Assembly (NCBI GenBank): GCA_963854835.1
Contig: OY978526.1
Span: 86,604,846-86,668,845 of the forward strand
DNA: 64,000 nucleotides
Reading direction: 5' to 3'
Origin: Megamerina dolium
Lineage: Eukaryota > Arthropoda > Insecta > Diptera > Megamerinidae
Part shown: in pieces, positions 1-11,239 of the stretch
How the letters are laid out: the number at the start of each line of letters is the position of its first letter
How positions within the stretch are numbered: the first letter of the stretch is position 1
Notes under the pieces: model-generated
The model's input: only the letters and a program-made list of their open reading frames with translations
What the model was told of the DNA's origin: nothing
The model's database searches: none
Position numbers and translations under genes: made by a program

Positions 1-489
1 CCTTTCTTGTTTATTGTTAGTCTTGTTGTAATATTTTCTAAATGGTTATTTGTCTTGCTGCTAACATTATATATTGTACATAGATTAACAGAATGTGTAA
101 ATATTATTTCCATATGTATTATCTTCAAATAGCTATTTTTACTTTTTATTGTAATTTTTATTATTGCGTTAAGTAGCGTGTTAAATTGCCTGCCATTACA
201 AAATGGCAAAGCAAATAAAATAATAATCATGTAGCGTTCTATAGATGTCTTTTGTACTTTAGTTGATGTGCACAAACATATAAACATGTTGGAATTGTAT
301 GAACATTGAATGTCCATACTGACCATCGGTCATAAAAGTTGACACTGTTGACATTGTTATCATCGTCATAAGTGTAGTCATTATATTTACGATCGTCATC
401 ATTTTGTATGAAATCTGACTATCATAGCTATTATCACATTTGATATTCGTATTTTTGGTCATTTTCACATCAATTCGTATGACTGCGAA
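1..489. other. AT-rich non-coding DNA
   Basis: No credible coding frame, RNA gene or repeat seen. The only open frame (minus strand, 259-468) is a Met/Thr-rich low-complexity translation with no recognisable domain. Confidence 0.6.
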
Positions 490-2867
490 TCATATACGTA
501 AGCAAATATATGACTATGATTAACACACTCTCATACAACTGGTTACGTTGATTCATCCACGTTTAGATTTTCAATAATACAAGCAACCATATACATATTT
601 TGAAATATGGTCATCTATGTACCATCAGAATTCTCACAAAATTTACTCATGCTAATGACTCTCACATGTAATTTCGATTTCATTGTTCTATTCATTTGAC
701 GGTGATCAACCGAAAATGCCCCATATACCGGCTACTCAACATTGGACGCACATTCAACGATTTTTTCACTGGAATTCATTTGTTTGTTTATTTATGTTGC
801 TACTTGAGCTCGAATACAAAATAGCAAACCGCATCAAATAGACCCCAATGTACTCTAAGGCATACGTACATACATATTACATCTGTTTATGAATCTATTT
901 GTATGTGTTTATGTATCTGCACTTCTTTAGGTACATACGTGACAATAAGTACGTTGTAATGAATGGGAAATTTGTCCACCAGAAATTAGGTAAAATCAAA
1001 TTAAATTTGTTTAAATGACGGACTGTTGCACAATTGAATCGTTAAGGATACCGAGAAAATGCAATATAAGAGCCCAAAATAAATTACATTATGCTGGCTA
1101 TGCTAAAATATTATTAGAAACATGCATATCATATTTAATATTAAATTAAAGTCAAAAAGAAAAATGAAGGGTTGTTTTATTAAACCTGGAATTGTAAACA
1201 TATTATCCCCTTAACCTCCTGTTTCACTGTATGCACCACTAGCGCTGTTGTGCTTCTCAAAAATCAAAAAGTACATTTTAGAGTAGTATTTTGGTCCAAT
1301 TGTTGTTCAATTTTATATAGGATCGATACAGAAATGTATACTCACGTTCGTATACATATATGTGGTATGCAGATTGACTACACTAACTGTGGTTAAATAG
1401 TTGTTGAATGTCATTTTGTAAACTAGACAGTTAATTGAAGTCATTCGGAGTGGTTTGTGTTGATTTGAATTTCTTTTGTTTGCCTCCCTGTGATACATAA
1501 TTCTATGCATATGTGTATCCAGATGTATGTATATACACATATGTATATAAGAGAGGCTGAATAAATATTCTTATGTTGAAATTCTCATCACGTACATGTT
1601 GAAAATGGTAAAACGTGTTCGCAACATGCGAATCAGTGTTGTAGGTATTATGAATGGAGATGACATTATGGTTGAAAATACATAGAAGGAAATTCAGATT
1701 CGATAAGGTAAATTACGCACACGCACACACGTGTAAAACGAACATTATACGGTAGCTGCAGCTTGTATTTCATATCGCGAAGTAGATTATCATAATGTGT
1801 ATTTAATGTGTTTGTGCCCTTTACAAACTCGTTTGGTTGCTCATATGTATACGCAACATTAGTAACGCACTTGGTGCGTACAGCAGCATGTATACTCATC
1901 ATCATGTATCTGGATCTTTATCATAATGTTTGTACACATTTCATATGTTTCATAGTTGAGTTTCTTAGTAACATTCTTTTTTAATTCGATAAAATGGCGA
2001 TGTTGCTACTACAAAATGCGGAATTTTGGTCTCTGTGGTTTTGAAATTTATGTGCGTAGAAGGAAATTTCAGCGGAGAAGATGATTTTCTAAAAAGAGCT
2101 CGAAAATCGAATTCAACGAATTTGTTGCTACAAAATCAACTGTGGGGACCATTTGAATAATGTTGTATTCAAAACTGCCTTTATAATTCGGTGTCAATTC
2201 AGTCAAATTTGACATAGAATTTGTACTCAATCCTTCAATAAATAGTTGAAGTCATAAAATTTTAAAAACCAAAGGTTATTTAATGCTAAAGTCAGCAAGT
2301 AAAAATTCATCCTCTAATTCTGGGTAAAACAAATAAAACGGATATGCTAATATAGAAGTATGAGGAGTTAATTTTGTAGCTCATTTTCTCTCATGGCACT
2401 AGTTATGCAAATATGTATCTACTTGATAAAATGAGCCCTTTATGTATAAACTCAAATGTGTTCATTGGGAAGGACATTATTCGACTAACAGAAGTAGCAA
2501 ACACAATAATAGAGCACAATACATACTATGAGTACAGAAACGTAGTACAACGCAATGTGAAAGCAATTAAAATCGTCGTCGTATCGTAACGTATATGTAT
2601 AGTATTGTGCTAAATTAACAGAGCCTCATCACCACCACAACCACCACCACAATTACCACAACAAAGACTCGATCTGGTTACTGTGTTGTGTGCAAATGAA
2701 GCGCGTACACAAACTCAATTCGCATCGAATAAAGTATACGACCATGTACATAAAATGGGTTCACTGGCATGATTAAACAAATTGGATTGGGATTTGTCGA
2801 ATTGCTTTGACAAAAATCTCCAACACATCCTCGATTAAAGCTTAAATCGCTTTTTCGATGCCATAAA

Positions 2868-2869
<2 letters not shown>

Positions 2870-2906
<37 letters not shown>
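2870..2906. repeat. (CA)n microsatellite
   Basis: Uninterrupted CA dinucleotide run inside duplication copy A; copy B has no such run at the equivalent place. Confidence 0.95.
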
Positions 2907-2908
<2 letters not shown>

Positions 2909-3207
2909 GAAAAATTTTGTTGTGAAATAGTTTATATTTTAGGCGACACAAATCTGAAAATGATATCCAAATAGCTTTGCAAACAAATAGTTTTGCAGAA
3001 TTTACATTTATTTATCTACGCATACTTTTAGGCTGTACCTGAAATATATGCCAAGTTTAAGGCGCACTTAAATATATTTTATGCTCGTATTGCCAAAAAA
3101 GTAACTTGAAGATTTATGCATACCATTTATCCGCCCATACACACATACGTATGGTTTGTATTGGATCCAACGTGAAATGCTAATTTCAGAGTCAAATGTT
3201 GCATACC

Positions 3208-3245
3208 ATACCAAGCAACATACTAATGCATATGTTGCTTGGTAT
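3208..3245. repeat. Perfect 15 bp inverted repeat (hairpin)
   Basis: Arms ATACCAAGCAACATA (3208-3222) and its exact reverse complement (3231-3245) enclose 8 bases. The equivalent part of copy B lacks the pairing, so the hairpin arose, or survived, only in copy A. Confidence 0.85.
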
Positions 3246-3287
3246 GTTGCCAATTTTATTACGGTGTGATTTTGTGTGTGTTATTTT

Positions 3288-3313
3288 AGAGTAGCCTATA
3301 TGCAGGCTACTCT
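3288..3313. repeat. Perfect 10 bp inverted repeat (hairpin)
   Basis: Arms AGAGTAGCCT and AGGCTACTCT around a 6 base loop, with T/A flanks that extend the pairing. It is too short for a typical miRNA precursor. It is not a terminator signal in this eukaryotic context. Confidence 0.75.
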
Positions 3314-3840
3314 GAAATGGATTAAGAGCAGATTATGGAGAAAAGTCTAAAATAAATAATGAAAAACTTTTAAACTGCTTTTATGCTAGTGAAAAATTTT
3401 GAAATAAACTATAGCAATAAATGTGTAAGAAAATTTATATATTCGTATTTAAAAATTGATTGAAAAAAAATAATTTTTCAACTGCTATATTTAATTCCAT
3501 TTTGATGTGATTTTCTGTACTTTGCTATATTTCCCTATCCAAGATTACCACGTTCGAATATGCATGTTACATGTAGATATGTGTCCACATGTTAAAAAAA
3601 ATAAATACAACAAGCCTCAACCAAAACCACAATTGAAGTGCTGCAGACCGAATTGCATGCATGCATAACCGACAGTCGTGTCGAACTTATATTATTTCGC
3701 TGACTCCAAGTGGCTGCCAACAAATTGTATGTAATTTTTTCAGTAGTTGACAATACAAATAATGGCAGACGTAGAAGTAATAACAGCATGACATCGAGGA
3801 AATCGAATAATGAATGTAGCACTCAAGTTGAAAAGTTTTT

Positions 3841-5440
3841 ATACCCTGCATAATGCAATATGCATGGTATATTCATTTCGGTCAGATGTTTGTGTCCACT
3901 TGAAGGAATCTCCGGAGATATAGACATGGATATATATTCGTGATCAGCGTCGATTAAATTTTCGATTTAACGATGTCCGTCCGTCCGTCCGTCCGTCCGT
4001 CCGTCCGTCCGTCCGTCCGTCCGTCCGTCTGTCTGTCACCTGGCTGGTTCGCACGATAACTTGAGTAAATATTGAGCTATTTCGATGAAATTTGGCATAA
4101 GTAATCTATGATCCAAGAATACGGAGGGGATTGATATTGGGCATGATCGGTCAATAACCACGCCCACACCAAGCATTCAAAGCGACTAACCTCGAAATTT
4201 TCAAAATCTTTAACTTGCTATAACTCACACAATATACCACTTGGGACAACAATATTTTGCACATAGAGTTATATTATACTACTCTATAACCTCGCCAAAA
4301 GTGGGTGAGCCACGCCTACTTTCTAGCGTAGCTCCCATACAAAGTGTCTGTACTTCTTTTAAATTGAAACTGCTGTAACTTCTACAATCTTCTGTCCAGG
4401 ATAACCATAATTGAAACTTCGATTAACATGGTAGTCAGAAATAATATGGCAGAAAATCAATGTACCACGCCCACTCCTTTTTGGGTCTCCCATACAAAGT
4501 TGCGGAAATTAAAAAAAATGTTACCGGTTATAACTTGCAAACTATTCAGCGTAGAATAACGAGATTTAAGGTGTGGATTAGTATTGTACGAGCAACTAGG
4601 CTCACAGAAAATGGGCGCACCATGCCCACTGTTTATCGGAGCCCCCATACAAATTTTAAATTGAAACAGCTGTAACTTCGGCAATCTTCTGTCTAGAATA
4701 ACCATAATTGACACTTAAATTAATATCGTAGTCGGAAATAATCTGGCAGAAAATCAGTGTGCCTCGCCCACTCCTTCATGGGTCTCCCATACAAAGTCGA
4801 GTGAATTAAACTAAAATTTTAAACTCCATAGCTTACAAGCCATTTAGCCTAGGACAACGAGACTTAGGGTATGGATTAGTATTGTACGAGCAACTAGGCT
4901 CACAGAAAATGGGCGCACCACGCCCAGTGTTTATCGTAGCCCCCATACAAATTTTAAATTGAAACAGCTGTAACTTAGGCAATCTTATGTCTACAATAAC
5001 CATAATTGACACTTAAATTAATACGTAGTCGGAAATAATCTGGCGAAAAATCAGCGTACCACGCCCACTTCTTATTGGGGCTCCCATACAAAGTTTAGGA
5101 AATTAAACAAAAATGTTAACCACCATAACTTAGAAACTATTCAACGTAGGACACCAAATTTAAGGTGTGGATTAACATTGAAAAATTAATTGGATTTACT
5201 AGAAAGTGGTAAGCCACGCCCACTTTTTATATAGCTCCCATACTAAGCCTCGGAATTATCTTAAAATCCTTTTACTTCGTCAAAGTCAACCATATTTCGG
5301 GTGTAAATTAGTAGTATATGCAAAAATTGTTTCTCGAAAAGTGGAAATAAAAGAAAAGTTGGATATTCGAGTAAACTTTTTATATATAAATCTAAATATG
5401 CAGGGTATAGTTTGGTCAGCCCCAGCCGACTGTAAGGAGA
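3841..5440 (+). mobile_element. Unclassified repeat ending in ATACCCTGCAT, copy 1
   Basis: The element starts ATACCCTGCATAATGC directly after a T5 run and ends CTGTAAGGAGA directly before another T5 run. A near-terminal ATGCAGGGTATA (5398-5409) is the inverse of the start. After the left end comes a (CCGT)n tract (about 3972-4030), then internal units of about 298 bp that contain two related halves of about 148 bp. Each half carries a CACGCCCAC-like motif, a CCCATACAAA motif and an 'AACTT' box. The sibling duplication copy B has the empty site GAAAAGTTTTCCTTTAATCC near 29890, which proves that this is an insertion and suggests duplication of about five T. No coding capacity is seen. The start and the GTCCGTCCG tract recall a family widespread in Diptera, but no family name is assigned. 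Confidence 0.8.
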
Positions 5441-5720
5441 TTTTTCTTTAATCCAGAATATCCTGGTGTACATAAAGTTGGAATAAAGTTGTAATTCTCA
5501 TTTCTGACAGAAACAGTTTTCAGTGTCTACTCTTCATGATGTGATTGCTCTTTCAACAGCCTTGAGAGTATTTGGAACTTTACGATGCTGATGATGAATA
5601 TGCAATGCTGGAAGCAACAGGAACAATTAGATAATTTTCGTAAAATTAACAGTAGGTACTTGAACGAGATAGAAAGTGCTCATGAGAAGCAAAGTAACAA
5701 CTACAAAAAAAATTTTTTTT

Positions 5721-5989
5721 TTTTAAAAATAATAAAGTGTAAACCATTCTAACCATGTAAACCACGATAAAACCATTCTAACAATATATAGAAAGGGCAA
5801 AAAATATAATATCCGAATATTGAATTAATATGATTTTGAGAATATATGTACATAGGTATATAAACAATTTGAAGTTGAGGCCTCTTCTCAGATTTTATCT
5901 CATAGCAGCTTGCTCTGTTACACAGTAACTATGTTACAGTTAAATCGAAATAGAAATCGTTATAAGCGAAAGAGAAGCATGGAGGAAAA
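5721..5989. other. AT-rich spacer
   Basis: Contains an A/T homopolymer stretch (about 5706-5725) and no recognisable gene. Confidence 0.5.
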
Positions 5990-6417
5990 ATTCAATCACC
6001 TTCAGGTATGCCTCACAAGTCTGGTACACGGACGGGTCGAAGCTACAAGATGATAGAACCGGGGCTGGTATCTATGGCCCCAAATTCAGACGATCAATTC
6101 CAATGGGTTTTTACCCAAGAATTTTCCAAGCGGAAGTTCATTACATTGAAATATGTGTGTGGGAGTGTCTTTAAAGAAAGATGCAAGGATTCCACATTTA
6201 TATATTATCAGATAGCTACTTTAAAAGCTCTTCAATCTTTCACAAACACCTCTAAATTAGTAGATGAATGTCTCAGCCTTATAAATGAGCTAGGAAATGA
6301 AGGACACGAGGGGAACAAAATATATGATAAACTAGGCAAATTGGGCACTGAAAAGCACCTGGTCGGCCCTAGCGAAGGAAAGAGCTGACTGGTGAAGCTA
6401 GCTTGACTCTGTCTAAA
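5990..6417 (+). mobile_element. LINE RNase H domain, decayed fragment
   Basis: In frame from 6022 the translation reads WYTDGS, the first catalytic-Asp motif of RNase H in LINEs of the I/R1/LOA group, then GAGIYGPKF and FQAEVH, the second acidic position. After a frameshift the downstream frame gives ATLKALQSFTNTSK and DECLSLINELGNE, then GHEGNKI with the conserved His region. The usual segment between NE and GHEG (typically ...VWVPGHEG) is missing and the SDSQ box is broken. No upstream reverse transcriptase is present. The right end abuts an oppositely oriented mariner relic at about 6418. It is a dead internal fragment, not a host RNase H gene. Confidence 0.75.
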
Positions 6418-6930
6418 TCGATACACAGCATGATTTTCTTGCGATGAATATTCGGTTTGGCCGTCGATGATGAGGCATGGCCGGGATGACCATACATTGC
6501 CCGATTTTTTGGACTAACGGACCCAATTTTCATTGTTAGTTACAGTTCGATACAAAACTCCTTTTTTTTTGCCGTTGGAGCAATTCTTCACACGTGAAAA
6601 AACGGCTTTTGTCGTCTCTTGGCTTCAGTTCATACGGCACCGAATTTCCTACGCTTCGGATCATTCCTATTGGATTTAAACGATGGCAAATTGTTAGCTG
6701 AGTGACTCCAAGTGTTTTTTAGCGAGTTCACCTTGCATTTGTGATGGATCTTTATCGAGCCTTGGCTCCAGTTCTTCATCGTCAAACATCCAAATCAAAA
6801 TTGCCATTTTTAATTCGTGCTTCTGACACGTTCGTTTCAGCTAAAGCATGGTCACCATAAACTTTCACCAAAATACAATGACTTTCGGCAGCCTTTTTCT
6901 TCATTTTGAAGTAATGAGGTAAACCTCCCC
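6418..6930 (-). mobile_element. Mariner (DD34D-type) transposase relic
   Basis: Read on the minus strand, pieces in successive frames match a mariner transposase from the N-terminus to just past the first catalytic residue. They include MKKKAAESH, VYGDHALAE, LDKDPSQMQGELAK, VPYELKPRD, RFFTCEELLQRQK, then VTNNENW where mariners usually have VTGDEKW. The first catalytic Asp therefore appears to be Asn. The frame breaks at several points. The copy stops at about 6418 within the KIMLCI strand and joins the LINE fragment, so the second and third catalytic residues and the 3' TIR are absent. It cannot encode active transposase. Confidence 0.7.
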
Positions 6931-8440
6931 GCAAAAAACATATAATTTGGTATAAATATTCATATTTTCGGAGCTTTAGCGAAATGGCAGATACTGAAAA
7001 AGAAAGTCTAATGATGACACTTAAAAATGACGGTATTGCCAGATGAATAAATGCAATTTTAAACTAATAGTGACATTTGTTATCAAATTCGCACGAACTT
7101 ATTTATAATCCCAATATTTAATTTGTATTTAATTGCGTCGACATTTTAGTAAAGGAGATAATTAAGAAACCCAAGGTTCCCGGTTTTTTTTTAATATTGA
7201 AATTAATTACTTAAATCACTATAGTGTCTTTTTTTTATCCATTCACGTCTCGAAAAATTGTGTTTTATTTTCGGTTGTAATGTAACAACCCAAACATAAC
7301 AGCACGAACACAACAACATCCGCCAACAGTAACATCGTAACCAACAGCACCAGTAGCACAAGTATAAAACAAATAGACCACCACATCGTTCCATCAGTCT
7401 ACTACTGGCAGGCAAATGCACCAACATTCTGGAGCCAATTGACCTACCCAAATCTCACCACGAAAAAAAAAAGCAAAAACCAGTTTTGTACAATATTTTC
7501 TATTTTTCACAAAATTAAGATAAGCAGTGCAATATCTTGGTATCTTAGGAAAACAACAACTACAAAATAGCAACCATATCAATGCATTTGTATCAACAAC
7601 TAATATCTACAACAAAGCATGAATATCAGTAAAAACAACAATCACAATAACAACAAGAAAACTAAAACTTAAGTTGTAGATTTTCATCAAAGAAGAAACT
7701 AAATTGTCTACATTTGCAAAAATTGCAAAACTTTTCACAACTGAATGCAAGTGTAAGTATATATCTGCGCATTTATGGCATTTGCTTTCTTCAATATCAT
7801 TCGTACCTAAGATACTATTGCTTCCACTCACTCTCCTTCGCTTGTGTTCAATTTATGCTATGTCGTTTGGGTCACATCAACATTATAGCCATCTTCTATT
7901 GCATTATCTTGAAGTTCATTTAGTTGAACTCAGAGTGTAATTCCGTTAGCAGCTGCTACTGCCGTTGCTACTTTGCTTCACGCCATTTTGAGTGAAATGC
8001 AATGAACATTCATATTTAATGCAACGTAGGTATAGAATATTTTTAGTCGCATGGACGTCTTCTAAGTTTTTACCCTCCCAGAATAACAAAAACTTTTCCA
8101 TTGCATTTATAAATTTTTCACTTGATTCTGTTACGAATTTATGATTTTCTTTTCCTTTGTTGTTATTTATTTTTTTTTGTTCTTCATCTTGTGCTAGAAT
8201 ATCTATATTTTTATTATTTAAGAAATGAGAATATCTTTCTTTGGACAGACTTCCTTTTACTCTTACAATAAGAAACCAAAATTTTGCCATATTGCACATC
8301 AGCTATTATCTATATACTTGTATTCTGTAGCAACCAATGATGATTAATTAAGATTACAAACAATCCCTGATTCCACAGAGATTATGTTTTTTATTGCGCT
8401 CTTTAAATAATGGTAAATTATTCTTCTATTCTGATTCTAA
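6931..8440. other. Non-coding or unresolved; two weak open frames
   Basis: No recognised gene. A plus-strand frame is open for 94 codons at 7286-7570; it has a Ser/Thr/Asn-rich start and then YYWQANAPTFWSQLTYP. A minus-strand frame is open for 117 codons at 7946-8299 and is Lys/Asn/Glu-rich. Neither has a recognised domain, a convincing start or an obvious splice structure. The base composition of 7280-7450 is visibly less AT-rich than its surroundings, so an exon is possible. Confidence 0.35.
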
Positions 8441-8451
8441 GTTGGTCTATT

Positions 8452-9347
8452 TTTTTTTTCTTCCTTGTTCACTCCTCTTGGGAGCATAGGGCCTCAACAA
8501 GACTCTGTTATTGTTCTGTGCTGTTATTTTTGGGCCGTCCCATGTTGTGTTGGCATCGGCTAGCTCGCGCAATATTGACATACTCCAAGTATTTTTTGGC
8601 CGACCTCGATCTCTGCTCCCTTGCGGGTTCCAGAGTAGTGCCATTCTTGTAATGCTATCTGAAGATTTTCTTAGGGTGTGACCTATCCATCGCCACTTTC
8701 TTTTTTTGATTTGATACAGGACGGGTTCTTCATTCGTTAGTCTCTACAGCGCGTTGTGGCTGATGGTGTTCGGTCAGAATATTCTACAGATGATACGGAG
8801 GTATTTGTTTACGTAATTTTTTAGCTTTTGTGTGATGGTGTTCGAGAGCAGCCATGTTTCACTTCCGTACAACAATACTGACTTCACACATGAGCTGATT
8901 ATTCGCAGTTTTGTGCACCCGGTGCTTTGCGAGCTCGCCCACACTGCATGCAGTCGCCCGAACGGCGCCCATGCTTTGTTTAACCTGCAGTTGACGTCTT
9001 CATTAACTTCGCCATCTGCTGTAATAATGTAGCCGATGTAACAGAAGATTTCAACAAATTCCACCAAGCATTCGTCGACCATTATATACCTGGCGTTTTT
9101 GTGATTAACTCTCATGGCTTTGGTCTTTGCGATGTCGGAGCTCCAGTGCGACAGTACGTGCCAGCGTGACTAAGCTGTCCGTCTTCGCTTGCATGTCAAT
9201 AAGTCTAAGTGTCTTTTAAAACTCCATACGATGCCACTCCTGTGTAAGGTAAGTTGGCGCCATTACGTCGTCCATAACGATGGCGAAGAGAAGGGGCGAC
9301 AGGGTGCAACCTTACCTTGTGCTCGCATTGGTGGAGAATGGGATGCT
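8452..9347 (-). mobile_element. 5'-truncated LINE (RTE-like), flanked by 11 bp TSD
   Basis: GTTGGTCTATT occurs immediately on both sides (8441-8451 and 9348-9358), and a T run at 8451-8459 is the minus-strand poly(A) end. The minus-strand translation gives QGCTLSPLLFAIVMDDVM (RT motif 4), then a decayed stretch where YADD should be, then DMQAKTDSLVTLART. In another frame follow LNKAWAPFGRLHAVWASSQ, KLRIISSCVKSVLLYGSETW and, near the end, WNPQGSR and GRPKNTW, the C-terminal signature of RTE-like elements often mis-annotated as 'craniofacial development protein 2-like'. The YADD loss and frameshifts make it inactive. The RTE assignment is from memory of the family and is tentative; the LINE nature is firm. 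Confidence 0.85.
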
Positions 9348-9358
9348 GTTGGTCTATT

Positions 9359-11239
9359 ACAGGTCTAAAATCACAAGAATTTAGACAAAATTTAAAACCA
9401 TTTTATTACAATTTAAAATATTTATTTGTTTAAGTATGGATTTGTTAAGACGAGAGGGGTCACACTTGATTTTAAGCAAGTGGTTTGTTAGGCAAACGAT
9501 TTGTCGCATTTTTTTTTTGCCGTATTTAATTTAATTCGTTCTAAAGCCCTTAGTATTACGCTAAAAAATTGTCAGTTGAAGTGTTCGCTTCATTATTCAT
9601 ATGCCACGATAGTCGTACTCTTATTCATCATCACTCCATGCTAAATGATGAATAACATACCTGATGACTTCGTTATGCACCTACGCCACAGATAATGTAT
9701 CAATGGTGAGCACCGCAGAATATCAAATCAATATCAAAATACACTTTTTCCTATCCAGAAGTAAAAAAAAACCATGGAGAACAACCAAAACGGGATTTCG
9801 AAAATGCAGAAAATACGTGTTTGGTGCTCGGTGGCACTCCATACCACAGTGCAGATTGCTGCATCGCATGCAACAGGCAATTATTTTTAAATTGTTCACA
9901 ACAATTGTACTAATAAATCACATGCAACATGCATTCAGTATATGTATGTGTCATATACAAAACAAAGTGTTCATATATATATGCCATTCCAAAAAATTGA
10001 TACAATAAAATAAAAGTCAAATATGTTAACATGCAAATGTTGTAAACATTTGGAGATGAAATGACTGAAAATATAAAAATACTATGAGAGAAAAAAAAAA
10101 AAAAATAGAAAATATTGAATTTTAAATGAGTTTCTTGACAGCAAACAATTATGCTTAAAATATGAATTGATAATTGCTATATATGCTTTATACTTATATG
10201 TACATATAAAGCTAGACAGAATAACCTTCAAAGTAGAGTGACGTGAAAAACAAAATAAATCAATGAAAACTTGCAAATGAAGAAAAGAGTGTGGAAAAAA
10301 ATATACGAATAGAAACTTTCCTCTATAGTTTACTACCATATGGAAGTTATACTTATCAGGTGGCGTCCTAATGTAATATGAGATCATTTTTATACACAAA
10401 TTTTAATGGAAGACTATAAAAATGGAAAAGAATTTTTACTGCACATCATCTGTCCAAATCGTAATGACTACAAACTTGAGAAAAAATCACAATTGTTGAT
10501 TCACATGTTCGAATAATAATAAAATCATTACTCATTTACGCTTAATTAGCGGGAAAAATATTGATGCAGGTCAGATGCTCTACAACTCACCCTTGTAGGG
10601 CCTCTACCCTTGTAGAGGCGATATCTTACGTTTAACTTGTAAGAAACAACAAATCAAATATTCTTACCCTAAGAGAGCTGTCTAATAAAGAGACTCCCTA
10701 ATGTATATATGTATGCTTGTGTTATGATGTATGAAGCAACGCAGAAATAAATACAATAAATACAATAAATAAATTACATTGGTCTATGCCATTGACCTTT
10801 TCCTCTTCAAGCAATTGTGTATAAAAATGTGTATGTGGGTCTTATACCTAACTTTTCTAATTGATAAATTGACATTCTTCTAAATGAAATATTGGTGAAC
10901 TTTAGTTAAACTCTAAATGCAAGTGTCTATTTATGGGAAAGTACAAATATTGTTGCATGTTTGTATTGCAGTAAAGCAACTTAAGGAGTTTATAATAAAT
11001 GAATGTCAAAAAAAAAAAAAAAAGAAATAAATTACACAAATTAGACAAAAAAAGTTGACATAAAATTTTGTTGTAAATTTTTGAATAAATTATCAACTAT
11101 TGTTGTGAGTATTGTGCTCCTCCTGCTTCAGCATAATACATAAAGATATAATAACATCCAGAATAATTATAAGAATAATTATTTAGATACTTAAATTCAT
11201 AATCATTGCATTTACTTAAATAAAATCATTGCTCATATG
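9359..11239. other. AT-rich non-coding DNA
   Basis: No credible gene. A small perfect 8 bp hairpin, GCCTCTAC-CCTT-GTAGAGGC, lies at 10600-10619, next to a partial direct copy of the same motif. Short A runs occur at 10091-10105 and 11009-11023. The open frames here are low-complexity. Confidence 0.5.

Larger units (their letters stand above)
490..5720 (+). repeat. Non-coding segmental duplication, copy A
   Basis: This stretch is collinear with 26045-30195. Matching anchors in the same order include GAGCTCGANTACAAA (806 and 26243), TCGTTAAGGAT (about 1039 and 26430), AGTAGATTATCATAATG (1781 and 27692), TGAGGAGTTAATTTTG (2361 and 28482), AAGCAATTAAAATCGTC (about 2560 and 28661), GACACAAATCTGAAAA (about 2944 and 28974), GGCTGTACCTGAAATATA (about 3031 and 29065) and ACTCAAGTYGAAAAGTTTT (about 3820 and 29880). 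Similarity between anchors is patchy, so the duplication is old. Copy A carries the 3841-5440 insertion, which B lacks. No coding frame is shared by the copies, so what is duplicated is non-coding. It could be duplicated intron, intergenic regulatory DNA or a non-coding transcript. The limits are approximate. Confidence 0.8.

Noticed and set aside
3208..3313. Two hairpins as miRNA precursors
   Set aside because: Stems of 15 and 10 bp with short loops are below usual precursor length, and they are not conserved in the sibling duplication copy.
4457..5473. Short open frames inside the ATACCCTGCAT-type repeat
   Set aside because: They recur in both copies only because the repeat recurs; internal units break the frames and no domain is seen.
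7946..8299. 117-codon minus-strand open frame
   Set aside because: Lys/Asn/Glu-rich with no recognised domain; mentioned only as an unresolved frame.
10082..10399. 105-codon minus-strand open frame
   Set aside because: Phe/Lys/Tyr-rich translation of AT-rich DNA containing a homopolymer, with no domain or splice context.
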